Position numbers and translations under genes: made by a program. A stretch of DNA of 6,693 nucleotides from Ruminococcaceae bacterium UBA7030 (GTDB lineage Bacteria; Bacillota; Clostridia; Oscillospirales; Acutalibacteraceae), in assembly GCA_002494125.1 (NCBI GenBank), contig DLBD01000080.1:1-6693 (forward strand), in the 5' to 3' direction. How positions within the stretch are numbered: the first letter of the stretch is position 1; the number at the start of each line of letters is the position of its first letter. A model generated the notes under the pieces. It was not told the origin of the DNA, did no database searches, and saw only the letters and a list, made by a program, of their open reading frames with translations. Of this stretch, positions 6,340 through 6,693 are shown piece by piece.

Positions 6340-6693
6340 ATGAAAAGAATTAGCATTTATACTGACGGTGCTTGCAGCGGCAATCCGGGTAAAGGAGGTT
6401 GGGGCGCTGTACTCGTATATAACAAAACCGAAAAAGAACTTTCCGGCGGTGAAGCGCAAACAACGAACAACCGTATGGAGCTAACTGCCGTAATTAAAGC
6501 TTTATCAGCGCTGAAAGAACCGTGTGAGGTTGAACTTACCACAGATTCGAAATATGTATTCGACGCAGTAACAAAAGGCTGGGTTTATTCATGGAAGAAA
6601 AACGGGTGGAAAAAGGCTGACAAAAAGCCTGCACTTAACGTAGATTTATGGGAGGAGCTTCTCCCCCTTCTTAAAACTCACAAAGTAACTTTT
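6340..6693 (+). CDS. rnhA: Ribonuclease HI (C-terminus cut by window edge)
   Basis: RNase HI cleaves the RNA strand of RNA:DNA hybrids, removing R-loops, primers and misplaced ribonucleotides. It is cytoplasmic. The visible 118 codons, of about 150 expected, begin MKRISIYTDGACSGNPGKGG. They contain the catalytic Asp9 in DGACSGNPG, Glu47 in TTNNRMEL (41-48) and Asp69 in TTDSKYV (67-73). The basic substrate-handle region WKKNGWKKADKKP follows (85-97). The active-site loop His and the last catalytic Asp would lie beyond the window end. The start is chosen because GAGGT lies 4 nt upstream and the protein begins at the usual family position. It is transcribed away from rnj. Two overlapping reverse-strand open frames here have no family features and are shadows. 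Confidence 0.97.
   Translation, partial: MKRISIYTDGACSGNPGKGGWGAVLVYNKTEKELSGGEAQTTNNRMELTAVIKALSALKEPCEVELTTDSKYVFDAVTKGWVYSWKKNGWKKADKKPALNVDLWEELLPLLKTHKVTF

Noticed and set aside
6232..6459. 75-codon minus-strand frame crossing the rnj-rnhA gap
   Set aside because: It is antisense to rnhA and runs through both predicted promoters. Its start lacks a ribosome binding site and the product has no family features.
1..6693. A defence system, mobile element, CRISPR array or other undescribed system
   Set aside because: Every coding region is a recognised core gene, the genes are tightly packed, and no array-like or terminal repeats are visible.

Overview
This window looks like a chromosomal housekeeping segment of a low-GC Gram-positive bacterium. 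A member of the class Clostridia (Ruminococcaceae/Oscillospirales-like) is the best guess. The reasons are AT-rich sequence, strong AGGAGG-type ribosome binding sites, an RNase J in place of RNase E, and the gene set rplI-dnaB-tilS-ftsH. The taxon is inferred from protein style and gene order, not from a search.

Layout: almost the whole window (positions 1 to about 6238) is one tightly packed minus-strand operon. It reads, in order of transcription, rnj (RNase J, 6196-4424), rplI (ribosomal protein L9, 4413-3970), dnaB (replicative helicase, 3968-2601), tilS (tRNA-Ile lysidine synthetase, 2608-1331) and ftsH (membrane AAA+ metalloprotease, 1327 to the window edge). The junctions are 10 nt, 1 nt, an 8-nt overlap and 3 nt. 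No internal terminator is visible, and most ribosome binding sites sit inside the end of the upstream gene, so co-transcription and translational coupling are likely. FtsH is cut by the window edge just inside its HEXXH zinc motif, after 442 codons.

At the right end, rnhA (RNase HI) starts at 6340 on the plus strand and runs off the window after 118 codons. The 143-bp gap between rnj and rnhA carries two convincing back-to-back sigma-A-type promoters. Their -35 boxes are only 10 bp apart, and a perfect 10-bp palindrome lies over the junction.

Together the genes cover mRNA decay (RNase J), the large ribosomal subunit (L9), replication fork unwinding (DnaB), decoding of AUA codons (TilS), membrane protein quality control (FtsH) and RNA:DNA hybrid removal (RNase HI). 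All are core functions. I see no mobile element, CRISPR array, RNA gene, toxin-antitoxin pair or defence system, and no gene-free stretch over 300 bases. The points worth a second look are the divergent promoter region, the compact merged gene order (RNase J directly before rplI, and no hpt between tilS and ftsH), the start of tilS, which lacks a Shine-Dalgarno sequence, and a few residue-level variations.
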